DNA from: Chitinophaga filiformis
GTDB taxonomy: Bacteria; Bacteroidota; Bacteroidia; Chitinophagales; Chitinophagaceae
Assembly: GCF_023100805.1 (NCBI RefSeq)
Contig: NZ_CP095855.1
Coordinates: forward strand, 2,955,001-3,019,000
Direction: 5' to 3'
DNA: 64,000 nt
The number at the start of each line of letters is the position of its first letter. The stretch's first letter is position 1. The position numbers and the translations under genes were made by a program. Shown one piece after another: positions 53,919 to 61,634 of this stretch. Under the pieces are notes generated by a model that worked only from the letters and a program-made list of their open reading frames with translations, ran no database searches and had not been told where the DNA came from.

Positions 53919-54572
53919 TTATTTTTCCACTACTTCAAATCCGGCTACCATTGCCCTGAAATTGTTCCATCCGGCAATGATCACCTGTACAACATGAATG
54001 ATGAAAAAGAGCACGTAGCCGATTGTCAGCGTAAAATGCAGTATCCTGGCAAAATGGTATCCTCCGCAAAGCCAGCATAGCCAGTAGAGCTGCACCGGTT
54101 TGTAAATAGCCAGGCCGGTGATGATGGAACCTGCACCCATGAGAATAATAGCTGTGTATGCTATTCGCTGGGCTGCATTATACTTTCCCTGGAAGGGCAG
54201 TGTTTTACGGATATGGAGATCATGCAGCAATACCTGCCAGGCGTCCCGGAAAGAATGCCGCTCCGGCAATAGTGACCGCCATTGCCCTGAGAACAGGGTA
54301 TATCCTATATACAAGAGGCCATTGAGAAAGAAGAACCACATAAAGAAAAAGTGGAACGCCATACCCTCAGCCAGTCTTTGAGGGATATTCAACAGCGTAT
54401 TGAACCAGTCGGGGAAGAAATGGATGATGCTATGTCCGGCAATTGTGATGGTATATACATCATTGGCCCAGTATATCAGCAGGCCGCTCCAGATCATGAC
54501 GGCGAGCAATGGGAAGTTAACCCAATGGGTCCACCTTGTCAGCAGAGGATGCTTTTCTTTTATGATCTTCAT
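53919..54572 (-). CDS. Cytochrome b561-type membrane subunit
   Basis: The 217-residue protein has four or five helices. Heme-ligand histidines are in 'TRWTHWVNFPLL', 'IAGHSIIHFFPDWF', 'GMAFHFFFMWFFF' and 'ILHFTLTIGYVLFFIIHVVQ'. It resembles the cytochrome b of Ni-Fe hydrogenases and thiosulfate reductases. As first gene of a two-gene unit it would feed quinol electrons to the periplasmic molybdoenzyme encoded next. Confidence 0.85.
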   Translation of the reverse strand: MKIIKEKHPLLTRWTHWVNFPLLAVMIWSGLLIYWANDVYTITIAGHSIIHFFPDWFNTLLNIPQRLAEGMAFHFFFMWFFFLNGLLYIGYTLFSGQWRSLLPERHSFRDAWQVLLHDLHIRKTLPFQGKYNAAQRIAYTAIILMGAGSIITGLAIYKPVQLYWLCWLCGGYHFARILHFTLTIGYVLFFIIHVVQVIIAGWNNFRAMVAGFEVVEK

Positions 54573-54895
54573 ATGGGTGATATTTAATGTACCTGATAAG
54601 TCAACAAATTAACCCCTCAGTCGGTTAAAATTTTATATCCTTATAAAAAATGAATATCTTTTGTAAAGATTTGATTGAAAGACCGACTAACCCCTTAAAA
54701 TAAAGGCCCGGTGAAGGGATTGTTTTTTATGATCCCTGATAGTAGTAATACGGATCGATGCTAAAGGATGCGAAAGCCCTTGATCCGGTTCGATGGGCAG
54801 CGAAATATGCAGATTACCTGTTTACCTATGACATAACAAGGATGAATGACTACAAGTATGCCGTCAGATTAATTAATCCATAAAACACAATTACC
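54573..54895. other. 323-bp divergent intergenic region with inverted repeats
   Basis: AGTCGGT (54619-54625) and ACCGACT (54682-54688) are inverted. TAACCCCT occurs directly at 54610-54617 and 54688-54695. AGGGAT/ATCCCT forms a small hairpin near 54716-54745. The elements could be operators for the cytochrome b gene on the minus strand. A GGTTCGAT stretch near 54788 looks like a T-arm but has no tRNA around it. Confidence 0.4.
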
Positions 54896-55114
54896 ATGAA
54901 CTTCAAATCAGTATTTGCTAAAGGGTTTACTCTTGCAGTAATCACAGGTTTCCTGGCTGTAAATGTACAGGCGCAGGAGCCGGCTAAGAAAGACACTTCC
55001 AAAATGCACAAGATGGACAAGATGCATAAAATGGAGAAGATGGATAAGAAGATGGACAAAAAAATGGATAAGAAAATGGACAAAATGAAAAAAGATACGG
55101 TAAAAAAAATGTAG
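54896..55114 (+). CDS. Met/Lys/His-rich secreted mini-protein (MDKK repeats)
   Basis: The 72-residue product has a clear signal peptide (residues 1-27, 'GFLAVNVQAQ'). The mature part of 45 residues is almost only Met, Lys, Asp and His in the pattern KM(D/H/E)K, then MDKK repeated. At DNA level the repeat is 9- and 12-bp units within 55001-55090. It resembles MXKDX pentapeptide-repeat proteins of Proteobacteria, whose function is unknown. Metal binding, notably copper, by Met/His is a plausible guess. A terminator follows 17 bp after the stop. Confidence 0.75.
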   Translation: MNFKSVFAKGFTLAVITGFLAVNVQAQEPAKKDTSKMHKMDKMHKMEKMDKKMDKKMDKKMDKMKKDTVKKM

Positions 55115-55131
55115 GGAAACCGGCCCTTTCA

Positions 55132-55166
55132 GGCAGCAGGGAGAGGAACTTTCCCTGCTGTCTTTT
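55132..55166 (+). terminator. Intrinsic terminator after the mini-protein gene
   Basis: GGCAGCAGGGA (55132-55142) pairs with TCCCTGCTGTC (55152-55162) over 11 positions with one G-U, followed by TTTTCT. Confidence 0.75.
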
Positions 55167-55274
55167 CTAAAACAGCATCGTGTTGCCTGAGATAAAACTT
55201 TATATATTGGGATAATTTGTATATTTATAGCCATAAAATCCTGTGAATAAATAAAGTAGAAGTTTAAAAGATAA

Positions 55275-55934
55275 ATGCTAGCAACACGAATTACAAGAAT
55301 TGAGGAACGGCTATCACTACATGGCATCAACAATTATCAGATCACTTATCCGGAATACCTGAATTTTGATCAGGAGCTTTTTGCCACACCAAGAGAGGTG
55401 GGATGCAGAGTGATGATCCTCACTGCCATTGCCTACACAATACAGGATGAGAGTAAAAAATACGGTATCATTAACTGGTTGAAGAACGAGAATATCTGGT
55501 CGCATGTCAGCGAAAAGGAAGCTGCCTACCTGAATAGCCGCACAACAAAGGAAGACGAGATATTAGACTTGTCCTGGAAGATAGAAGCAGCTTATATACT
55601 GGCCTGGGCGCTCGGGCTGGTGGACGATAAGCCAATGCCGGGAGAGGAAGCTACAGAGGCACAGATCAATAACATGATCCAGCAACTGCCGGCGCTGGGC
55701 GATCAGCTGGAATCTTTTCTGAGCAACCTGTCTTTCAGGGATGCGGTAGAGATCTACGACGAGAATATCTTTTATGAACTGACCACCACTCATTTCAGGG
55801 ATACTTTGTTCAGTGGCGGAAAAAGCAGGGCAGACGTGCACGTACCGGCTTCATTTGAGCGGCACCTGGCGCTGAACTGGCTGAGACGCTTCATGAACAT
55901 TCAAGACTGGGACGATACAGATACTTCCACCTGA
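55275..55934 (+). CDS. DUF4272-like cytoplasmic protein
   Basis: The 219-residue soluble, mostly helical protein has features I associate with DUF4272: 'WKIEAAYILAWALGLVD' in the middle and 'RHLALNWLRRF' followed by 'DWDD' at the C-terminus. No catalytic motif is visible. It converges on the small gene at 55937, with 2 bp between the stops. The family assignment is from memory and moderate. Confidence 0.65.
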   Translation: MLATRITRIEERLSLHGINNYQITYPEYLNFDQELFATPREVGCRVMILTAIAYTIQDESKKYGIINWLKNENIWSHVSEKEAAYLNSRTTKEDEILDLSWKIEAAYILAWALGLVDDKPMPGEEATEAQINNMIQQLPALGDQLESFLSNLSFRDAVEIYDENIFYELTTTHFRDTLFSGGKSRADVHVPASFERHLALNWLRRFMNIQDWDDTDTST

Positions 55935-55936
55935 TA

Positions 55937-56179
55937 TTATCCTTTCTTTATTTTTCGCCTGGTATCAGGCACGCGATACTCCTTTTCAGGGGTAAGTGAC
56001 CATTCTGTCCCTAATTCCGGCCGTACTTTAGCTATATCGGTCCCTGCCAGTTCCAGCAGTATTGTTCTGGGGGAGAGACTGTCGTCTACAATACGCAGCT
56101 CACATCTATGTATGAGCGCATGCACCTGTTGTGCATCAGGTGTCCCATCCCCGATATATTGCAGAATATAGTTGCCCAT
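55937..56179 (-). CDS. Small protein with I9-propeptide-like pattern, next to a subtilase
   Basis: The 80-residue cytosolic protein has the order strand ('NYILQYIG'), helix ('DAQQVHALIHRC'), strand ('LRIVDDSLSPRTILLELA'), helix and an end 'WSLTPEKEYRVPD'. This resembles inhibitor-I9/subtilase propeptides, which fold as ferredoxin-like chaperones and tight inhibitors. It begins 9 bp after the stop of the subtilase gene on the same strand. A role as inhibitor or folding partner supplied in trans is my inference. Confidence 0.6.
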   Translation of the reverse strand: MGNYILQYIGDGTPDAQQVHALIHRCELRIVDDSLSPRTILLELAGTDIAKVRPELGTEWSLTPEKEYRVPDTRRKIKKG

Positions 56180-56188
56180 ATCAATCTT

Positions 56189-57664
56189 TTACTCGCTCAG
56201 GAGCATACCTTTCCCTTCAAAGATAGGCTTAAATCCCAGGGATCTGATCCTGGCCGACAAATATTTCAGCATCTCATCGGCCCTTGCCTGGGTACGTGGC
56301 ATGGCCAGTATTTCCGGGGCGGCAGACAATAAACGGGCTGCCATTCCGGTGGCTGCCGGGCAGGCCATACTGGTACCATCCATGATGGCGTAGCGGTCTT
56401 CCGGGAAAGTGGAAATAATGCCAACTCCCGGCGCCGTCAGGTCTGTTTCCGGCCCGATGTTGGAGAAGTCAGCGATGAAATTGGCTTTGTCCTTTCCGTA
56501 AGGCGCTTTTATGATCGCAGTTTGCACCGTACGGGAAGGGAAGGTCTTCTTCCTGCCCATGGCCGATACGGCCACAGAAAGGCTGTAAGAGGCGGGAAAG
56601 CTTACCTTGTCGCGGTCGTCATTGCCATTGGCGCAAAAACAAAGCACGCCGGCATTATAGGCCTGTTTGATATAACTGATAATGCCCTCATCCTGTTCCG
56701 CTTCTCCCAGGCTCATGTTGATAAGATCACATTTATCGAGTATAGCCTGGTTGATCGCCTTCATGATGTAAAAGTTGGAGGCAGACTTTCCTACCGGAAA
56801 TACCCGGTAACTAAAGATCTCTACACCTGCGGCCACTCCACGTATGCCGCCAGACGCCCCGATGATGCCTGCCACATGTGTACCATGGCCTTCGCCATTG
56901 TCTTTGTAATCTTTCGGATCTTCATCTTTTATACAATTCATTCCGCCGGATACTACCAGGTCTTTATGCGGCCCTACGCCTGTATCGATCACGGCCACCC
57001 GGATGCTGGCGGGAATTGAGGGCCAGCCGGCACTGGGATAAAAATGTCGCAGTACGTCTTTGTAATTGATGTCAATGGATGTCAGCGCGATATTGAGCGT
57101 AGCGGTAGCGGTAAAGCTGCTGCGATAATATCCCCAGTAACTATGGTCGGGATAAACATACATGCGCTGTATGCGTTTGCCCTTCAGGTTGAGTGTTACC
57201 CTCCCTTTGGTGCTGGTAGTTCCCGAATCGCCCAGCCTGTTTACAAAATCAGTGAAGGCAACGATGTAAATTCCCTTGAGGGGATTACCCGTTTTGTCTG
57301 TCACGGTGATCTGGAGCTTGTTATTGACCTGGCTTTTTTTTGCCTTTTTCTCTATTGCTTCGCGATAGATAATGGCTTTTTGGTAAAACTTCTCTTTGAT
57401 GATCCTGAACCCCGGATAGGAAAAGCGGAAATCTGCCAGCTCATCGTCGCTTAGTGCTACCAGTTTGGCCCCGTCTTCCTGAATGGAGTCCAGCACCTTT
57501 ACGGGAATCTTTTTCTCCTGCCTGGCAGGCATCCTGGCGTTTAGTTTCAGGGCCTCGCTTTTAACGGCAGGTTCGAGCACTGTGGTGAGAAAGTCTTTTA
57601 CCTTCGGGTTGGTATCTTCGTTGGTCTGGGTTTGGGTGGCAGGCAGCAAGATGAAGTTTGCCAT
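56189..57664 (-). CDS. S8-family subtilisin-like serine peptidase without signal peptide
   Basis: The 491-residue subtilase has an intact triad: D227 ('VAVIDTGVG'), H260 ('GHGTHVAG') and S432 ('DGTSMACPA'), with the oxyanion Asn N348 ('CANGND'). Residues 50-110 look like a propeptide remnant. Residues 115-185 form a beta-sandwich resembling carrier/regulatory domains ('LQITVTDKTGNPLKGIYIVA'). The N-terminus ('MANFILLPATQTQ') is no Sec or Tat signal, so the enzyme should stay inside or leave by another route. A small I9-like gene follows in the same transcript. Confidence 0.88.
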   Translation of the reverse strand: MANFILLPATQTQTNEDTNPKVKDFLTTVLEPAVKSEALKLNARMPARQEKKIPVKVLDSIQEDGAKLVALSDDELADFRFSYPGFRIIKEKFYQKAIIYREAIEKKAKKSQVNNKLQITVTDKTGNPLKGIYIVAFTDFVNRLGDSGTTSTKGRVTLNLKGKRIQRMYVYPDHSYWGYYRSSFTATATLNIALTSIDINYKDVLRHFYPSAGWPSIPASIRVAVIDTGVGPHKDLVVSGGMNCIKDEDPKDYKDNGEGHGTHVAGIIGASGGIRGVAAGVEIFSYRVFPVGKSASNFYIMKAINQAILDKCDLINMSLGEAEQDEGIISYIKQAYNAGVLCFCANGNDDRDKVSFPASYSLSVAVSAMGRKKTFPSRTVQTAIIKAPYGKDKANFIADFSNIGPETDLTAPGVGIISTFPEDRYAIMDGTSMACPAATGMAARLLSAAPEILAMPRTQARADEMLKYLSARIRSLGFKPIFEGKGMLLSE

Positions 57665-57771
57665 GGGATGTTAACTTTTATGGTGAAAAAAGTGCGTGGA
57701 CAGTTGCACTTACTAATTTACTAATTTATACGGCTGGTAAACTATATCTTGTAAGTAAAACTACTTAGTCT

Positions 57772-58647
57772 ATGCAACGCAGGTATGTTCTCCAGGCATT
57801 ATTTCTCCTATTGCCATTTTCCACGATTATAGCCCAGGATACCGCTAAAACTTTTTATTTATGGCCCAACGGTGCCCCTGGTTACGAAAACCGTAAAAAC
57901 GAGCCGGAAGAGGCCAAAGATTACTATGTAAAGAATATCCATAATCCCTCCGTCACGATCTATCTTCCTCCAAAGGAAAAAGCAACCGGCGCAGCTGTGG
58001 TGATCTGTCCCGGTGGTGGCTTCCGTCTGCTCGTCTACAATTCCGAGGGGCGTGATCCTGCCCGTTTCCTGAACAGCATAGGCGTGGCAGCCATCATCCT
58101 GAAATACCGCCTTTTCCGGGAAGAGAACTCCCCTTATACCCTGGAAAAGGAGATCAGGCAGGATGCCTACCGGGCCATGCGTTTCGTACGCAGCCATGCG
58201 GCAGAATGGAATATTGACACGAATCGTGTAGGCATCTGGGGCTTCTCTGCCGGTGGAGAAGTGGTGGCACAGGTGGCGTATGGTCCGGGATATGGCGATC
58301 CGAAGGCCAAGGACCCTATTGACCGCCTGAATGGCAAACCGGACTTCCAGATATTGGTTTATCCAGGTCCGCTGGGTATTCCTGAAAAAGTGCCTGCAGA
58401 TGCGCCCAAAGCCTTCCTGATCGCCTCTAACGACGATGAATGTTGTTCTGCACCCATCGTTAGCCTCCTGGAACGTTACAGGCAGGCAAAAGTGCCTGTA
58501 GAAGCACATATTTTCGCCAATGGCAATCATGCCTTCAATATGGGGTATCGCTCCAATTTGCAATCTGTCCGGGCGTGGCCCCAGCTGCTCACCAACTGGA
58601 TGACAGATTGTAAGCTTCTCTCGCCGGCGACTTCAGCCGCAAAATAA
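57772..58647 (+). CDS. Exported alpha/beta-hydrolase (esterase, BD-FAE/acetylxylan-esterase-like)
   Basis: The 291-residue protein has a signal peptide ('LFLLLPFSTIIAQ'). The oxyanion motif 'ICPGGGF' is at about 78-84, the nucleophile is S159 in 'GFSAGG', the acid is near residue 226 ('NDDECC') and His near 262 ('GNHAFNMG'). Such enzymes deacetylate plant polysaccharides or hydrolyse small esters. No polysaccharide locus surrounds it. It is divergent from the subtilase gene. Confidence 0.85.
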   Translation: MQRRYVLQALFLLLPFSTIIAQDTAKTFYLWPNGAPGYENRKNEPEEAKDYYVKNIHNPSVTIYLPPKEKATGAAVVICPGGGFRLLVYNSEGRDPARFLNSIGVAAIILKYRLFREENSPYTLEKEIRQDAYRAMRFVRSHAAEWNIDTNRVGIWGFSAGGEVVAQVAYGPGYGDPKAKDPIDRLNGKPDFQILVYPGPLGIPEKVPADAPKAFLIASNDDECCSAPIVSLLERYRQAKVPVEAHIFANGNHAFNMGYRSNLQSVRAWPQLLTNWMTDCKLLSPATSAAK

Positions 58648-58758
58648 GCAAGTTTTAAAGTTTCAATACCCGCTTGGGAGTACGGCTCTGTCGTACTCCT
58701 ATACCTGTTTTATTCCTATGCGTTCCCTGGTCTAACTCATCTATAAACTATTCTCTAA

Positions 58759-58846
58759 CCATATATAACCCATATATAACCCATATCTCTTGAATATGGG
58801 TTATATATGGGTCATATATGGCTTATATATGGGTTATATATGGGTT
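58759..58846. repeat. Large inverted repeat built of 11-bp units
   Basis: Arms of 28 bp (58759-58786 and 58794-58821) are complementary except at one base, with a 7-nt loop CTCTTGA. The right side continues as an array of the 11-bp unit ATATATGGGTT, five units in all to 58846, with single changes in units 2 and 3. The left arm holds about two and a half inverted units. The rest of the 408-bp gap (58648-59055) has no coding frame. Confidence 0.85.
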
Positions 58847-59055
58847 ATCTCTGGTAATGCACTACAGCAGCAGCTTTACAAGGATTATTTAAATACCTTA
58901 TTATGTACTGGATTATAAGAGAATGTATTTCGTAGTATATAAAGACTTTATATCTGACTGGTTGCAGAAAAATATATCGATATTTGACATTTTAATGACA
59001 ATATGAAAGCAGGCCTATACGTCCTTCAAGATGCATAATCGATAAATTTGCATCG

Positions 59056-59343
59056 ATGAATAAGAAATTAGACATTAAAAGAATTGAAAAGATCTCCAAA
59101 GCACTTGGTGACCCGTATCGCATAAAAATTGTCGAAGCCATCAGGAAAGAACAGGACTGGGCCCCCTGTACTTTAATACTCGACATGCTCGACCTGGCGC
59201 AGTCCACTGTTTCCCATCACATTAAACAGCTGGTAGATGCTGATCTGCTGCTGGCTGAAAAAGAAGGCCGTAATACGAAATATAAGATCAATAAAGAAGT
59301 CTTTGAGGAATATGTAACATTCCTGTCGCTCTTCACTGCATAA
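59056..59343 (+). CDS. ArsR-family transcriptional regulator
   Basis: The 95-residue winged-helix protein has 'ISKALGDPYRIKIVEAIRK' in helix 1-2, recognition helix 'AQSTVSHHIKQLVDADLL' and wing 'LLAEKEGRNTKYKIN'. The ArsR metal-site motif ELCVCDL is absent (here 'PCTLILDML', one Cys), so it may respond to another signal. It lies 33 bp before the GNAT gene on the same strand and probably regulates this pair. Confidence 0.87.
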   Translation: MNKKLDIKRIEKISKALGDPYRIKIVEAIRKEQDWAPCTLILDMLDLAQSTVSHHIKQLVDADLLLAEKEGRNTKYKINKEVFEEYVTFLSLFTA

Positions 59344-59376
59344 GGCTTATTTCCAAAACAAGCATCAATTTGTACC

Positions 59377-60051
59377 ATGCATAACTATGCTCCATTAGAT
59401 AACCCGGTATGGCATGCCCTGCAAACAACACATAAAGCATTTGCACAGGGAACAGACCGCGTTCAGCGGTATCCTGCAGATACCCTGCAATTTGTAGGAT
59501 GCGCAGACCCGCTACATGCCGACCTGAATGAAATATTGCCCTGGACAGCTGTGGGGGAGAAGATGCTTATGATAGGCGAGCTACCTGCCCTGCCTTCTAA
59601 TTGGGCATTGGTAAGACAGTTGGATTGCATACAAATGGTATGCGATGAAAAGACACCCCTGGCCAGTCCCGATGTAGTTCCCCTGGAGAATGTAGAAGAA
59701 ATGCTGACGCTTATAAATCTCGTACAGCCCGGATTCTTTTATAAGCATACGCCCTTACTTGGTGCTTACTATGGGATATACCAGGAAGGACAGCTGGTAG
59801 CTATCGCCGGTGAGCGTACGAAGATAAGCGGATTGATAGAAGTAAGCGCTGTATGTACACATCCGGCATTTACAGGAAGAGGGTATGCTCAACAGCTGGT
59901 CGCACATATTGTGAATAAGCAGGTGACTGCGGGAAATGCATTGTATTTACATTTTCTGACAAATAATGACCGGGCAAGGAAGGTGTATGAGCGGCTGGGG
60001 TTCAGAGATAGGAGAGCGATCGTGTTTTGGGAGATTGTGAGGAATATGTAG
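59377..60051 (+). CDS. GNAT acetyltransferase, FR47-like
   Basis: The 224-residue protein has the acetyl-CoA-binding motif A 'VCTHPAFTGRGYAQQLVAHI' at about 165-185, followed by 'ALYLHFLTNNDRARKVYERL' and 'GFRDRR' of motif B. The N-terminal half resembles FR47-type acetyltransferases. The acetyl acceptor is unknown. It is probably cotranscribed with the ArsR gene in front of it. Confidence 0.85.
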   Translation: MHNYAPLDNPVWHALQTTHKAFAQGTDRVQRYPADTLQFVGCADPLHADLNEILPWTAVGEKMLMIGELPALPSNWALVRQLDCIQMVCDEKTPLASPDVVPLENVEEMLTLINLVQPGFFYKHTPLLGAYYGIYQEGQLVAIAGERTKISGLIEVSAVCTHPAFTGRGYAQQLVAHIVNKQVTAGNALYLHFLTNNDRARKVYERLGFRDRRAIVFWEIVRNM

Positions 60052-60436
60052 GACAAGATGTTTTGAAATTAGCTTAACGCCATCTGATCATCTTCCTATT
60101 ATAGTCGAAACCTTGTACGGAAGCGGGCTTTGCAGCCATTTGCATCTTACCGGAAAAAAAAGCCCAAACGGCAGAAACCGAATGGGCTTTAAAATAAATA
60201 AAGTATGATGCTGAAATAAACAATTTCCGGCTCGCAGAGGGTCGGGTGTTACCATGAAAAGGTGTAAGCTACAACCCGGCGATATCATCCCGTTGATAAG
60301 AGCTGTTCTCAGATTTACATCGGGATCGAAGCCGGATATTATGGAAGATATGCTTGCGAAATAGCCACCAGACTGTAGAGAACGAAAGCAATCATTGTTT
60401 ATCCGAATTTGATCAAATCAAGTTAATTCGCCTCAA
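60052..60436. other. 385-bp region between convergent genes
   Basis: It contains a minus-strand terminator at 60154-60190, about 245 nt beyond the MaoC stop. The stretch between 60191 and 60436 has no convincing gene. If transcribed on the minus strand it would be a long 3' untranslated region. Confidence 0.4.
60154..60190 (-). terminator. Intrinsic terminator on the minus strand
   Basis: AAAGCCCA and TGGGCTTT (60183-60190) form the outer 8-bp stem, and CGG/CCG an inner one. On the minus strand a run of eight T's (60154-60161) follows the hairpin. Confidence 0.8.
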
Positions 60437-60895
60437 TTAATTGAAATGATACAGGAAGATCACATTTCCTGTATACACCGGTTTTGGATTGTCCCTGAGC
60501 ATTAAAGTTGCTTCGATAACCGCTTTCACAGTTCCTCTGAGGTTTGTTATTGAAATTACTTTAGCCTGTAATTGGATCTCGCTATCCACCAACACCGGCT
60601 GACCGAACTTGAACTCTTCGATTCCATAATTGATCTCCAGCTTGACGTTCTGTACATCAGCAATCTGTTTCCAGAGATAAGGAATAAGAGACAGCGTCAG
60701 GTATCCGTGTGCAATGGTGGACTTAAAGGGGCCTTCATTTTCTGCCCGCTCTTTATCAACGTGTATCCATTGGTGGTCCAATGTGGCGTCAGCAAATTTA
60801 TTGATCTGCTCCTGGCTGATTCTGTGCCAGTTCGAAACTCCTATAACTTTTCCCTCAAAAGATTTGTACTCTTCAAAACTGCTAATAATTACCAT
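60437..60895 (-). CDS. MaoC-family (R)-specific enoyl hydratase-like protein
   Basis: The 152-residue hot-dog-fold protein has the hydratase-2 motif: 'FADATLDHQWIHVDKERA' with D/H catalytic positions, then 'STIAHGYLTLSL'. It would hydrate trans-2-enoyl thioesters. Single-domain NodN-like forms of this kind are common and of uncertain substrate. A 9-bp palindrome lies upstream at 60981-61001. Confidence 0.87.
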   Translation of the reverse strand: MVIISSFEEYKSFEGKVIGVSNWHRISQEQINKFADATLDHQWIHVDKERAENEGPFKSTIAHGYLTLSLIPYLWKQIADVQNVKLEINYGIEEFKFGQPVLVDSEIQLQAKVISITNLRGTVKAVIEATLMLRDNPKPVYTGNVIFLYHFN

Positions 60896-60980
60896 AATAG
60901 AATTTTATTAGGCAACACATGTCGTGTTGCAATATGCAAGTTTATAGATTGATGTGGTAATAGAATACTAATGATCGTTG

Positions 60981-61001
60981 TAATATTATGTAATAATATT
61001 A
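60981..61001. promoter_or_regulatory. Perfect 9-bp palindromic operator candidate
   Basis: TAATATTAT and ATAATATTA flank GTA. On the plus strand it fills the space between TTG (60978-60980) and TAACAATTG (61000-61008), which resemble -33 and -7 boxes 19 bp apart. A repressor bound here would block that promoter. Confidence 0.45.
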
Positions 61002-61014
61002 ACAATTGTACGTT

Positions 61015-61202
61015 GTATCAAAGATTTCTGATTTCTCATCCCCTTTTTTAATGAATGGAGCAATCGGCCATAAAGCCGGTTCGCCCCCACTGCTGCAAAG
61101 TCCGAATAATGTTATCAATGGTTCCCTGAGTGGAAATATAGTAATTTATTATATAATATCCCGCATCAGGTTGCGCCTTCAATTCTGTGAAGGCCGTTTT
61201 TT
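61015..61202 (+). ncRNA. Possible small RNA ending in an intrinsic terminator
   Basis: Between a promoter-like element (60978-61008) and a strong plus-strand terminator (61175-61208) lies a stretch with several hairpins: CGGC/GCCG near 61067-61080, CCACT/AGTGG near 61087-61133, and an AT stem near 61136-61158. Both flanking genes are on the minus strand, so the terminator has no protein-coding client. A 69-codon frame across the region lacks coding character. Ends are approximate. Confidence 0.35.
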
Positions 61203-61208
61203 ATTTTT
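61175..61208 (+). terminator. Intrinsic terminator, plus strand
   Basis: GCCTTCA (61175-61181) pairs with TGAAGGC (61188-61194), 6-nt loop, followed by CG, six T's, A and six T's. Confidence 0.75.
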
Positions 61209-61243
61209 TCAATAAACCATGTACAAAGCATGTACCGGATAGG

Positions 61244-61480
61244 TTATTTGTCACCGAGATAAAAGTCCCCTAAATTAAAATAGAAGGGATCATCCTTTTT
61301 TTTCTGTGCTACCAACCTTTCATATTCCTGCGCAGCCGAAATAGCGTCCTGGAATACTTTCTCTATAATAGCACCATGTGTGCCTTTTTGTCCATAACGT
61401 GTTCTGATTACCCTATCTTCCAAAGTGATCTCACAAAAACAGGATACATGCTCGTCGCTGAATTCGAAATATTGCCTCAT
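61244..61480 (-). CDS. Mini-WGR-domain protein
   Basis: The 78-residue protein resembles a WGR domain: 'RQYFEFSDEHVSCFCEITLE', then 'TRYGQKGTHG' where the family has W-G-R-x-G-x-x-G, and 'FQDAISAAQEYERLVAQKKK'. The Trp and Arg of the name-giving motif are Tyr and Gln. WGR domains bind DNA or DNA ends in PARP proteins, and bacterial stand-alone copies are uncharacterised. The domain is the whole protein. Confidence 0.75.
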   Translation of the reverse strand: MRQYFEFSDEHVSCFCEITLEDRVIRTRYGQKGTHGAIIEKVFQDAISAAQEYERLVAQKKKDDPFYFNLGDFYLGDK

Positions 61481-61634
61481 TTTCCAACTGATTTTATCTT
61501 CTTATTTTATATTTATGGGCTCTTATGTACCCTCAATAATGGCGATAAGGGATGGTGAAAATGAAAATCAGGTATCTACAAATGCTATACACTGACGCAG
61601 ATGTTCTAACTACAAATACACTACAAGGGTTTAT

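Noticed and set aside
54760..54850. tRNA-like T-arm sequence (GGTTCGAT)
   Set aside because: No matching acceptor, D or anticodon stems could be built around it.
58759..58846. 11-bp units considered as plasmid iterons or a replication origin
   Set aside because: No replication initiator gene, DnaA-box cluster or partition gene is nearby. The symmetry is that of a hairpin, so origin function is not supported.
61060..61100. GGTTCG within a GC-rich stretch suggesting a tRNA 3' half
   Set aside because: There is no cloverleaf and no CCA-type end. It is treated as part of the RNA candidate instead.
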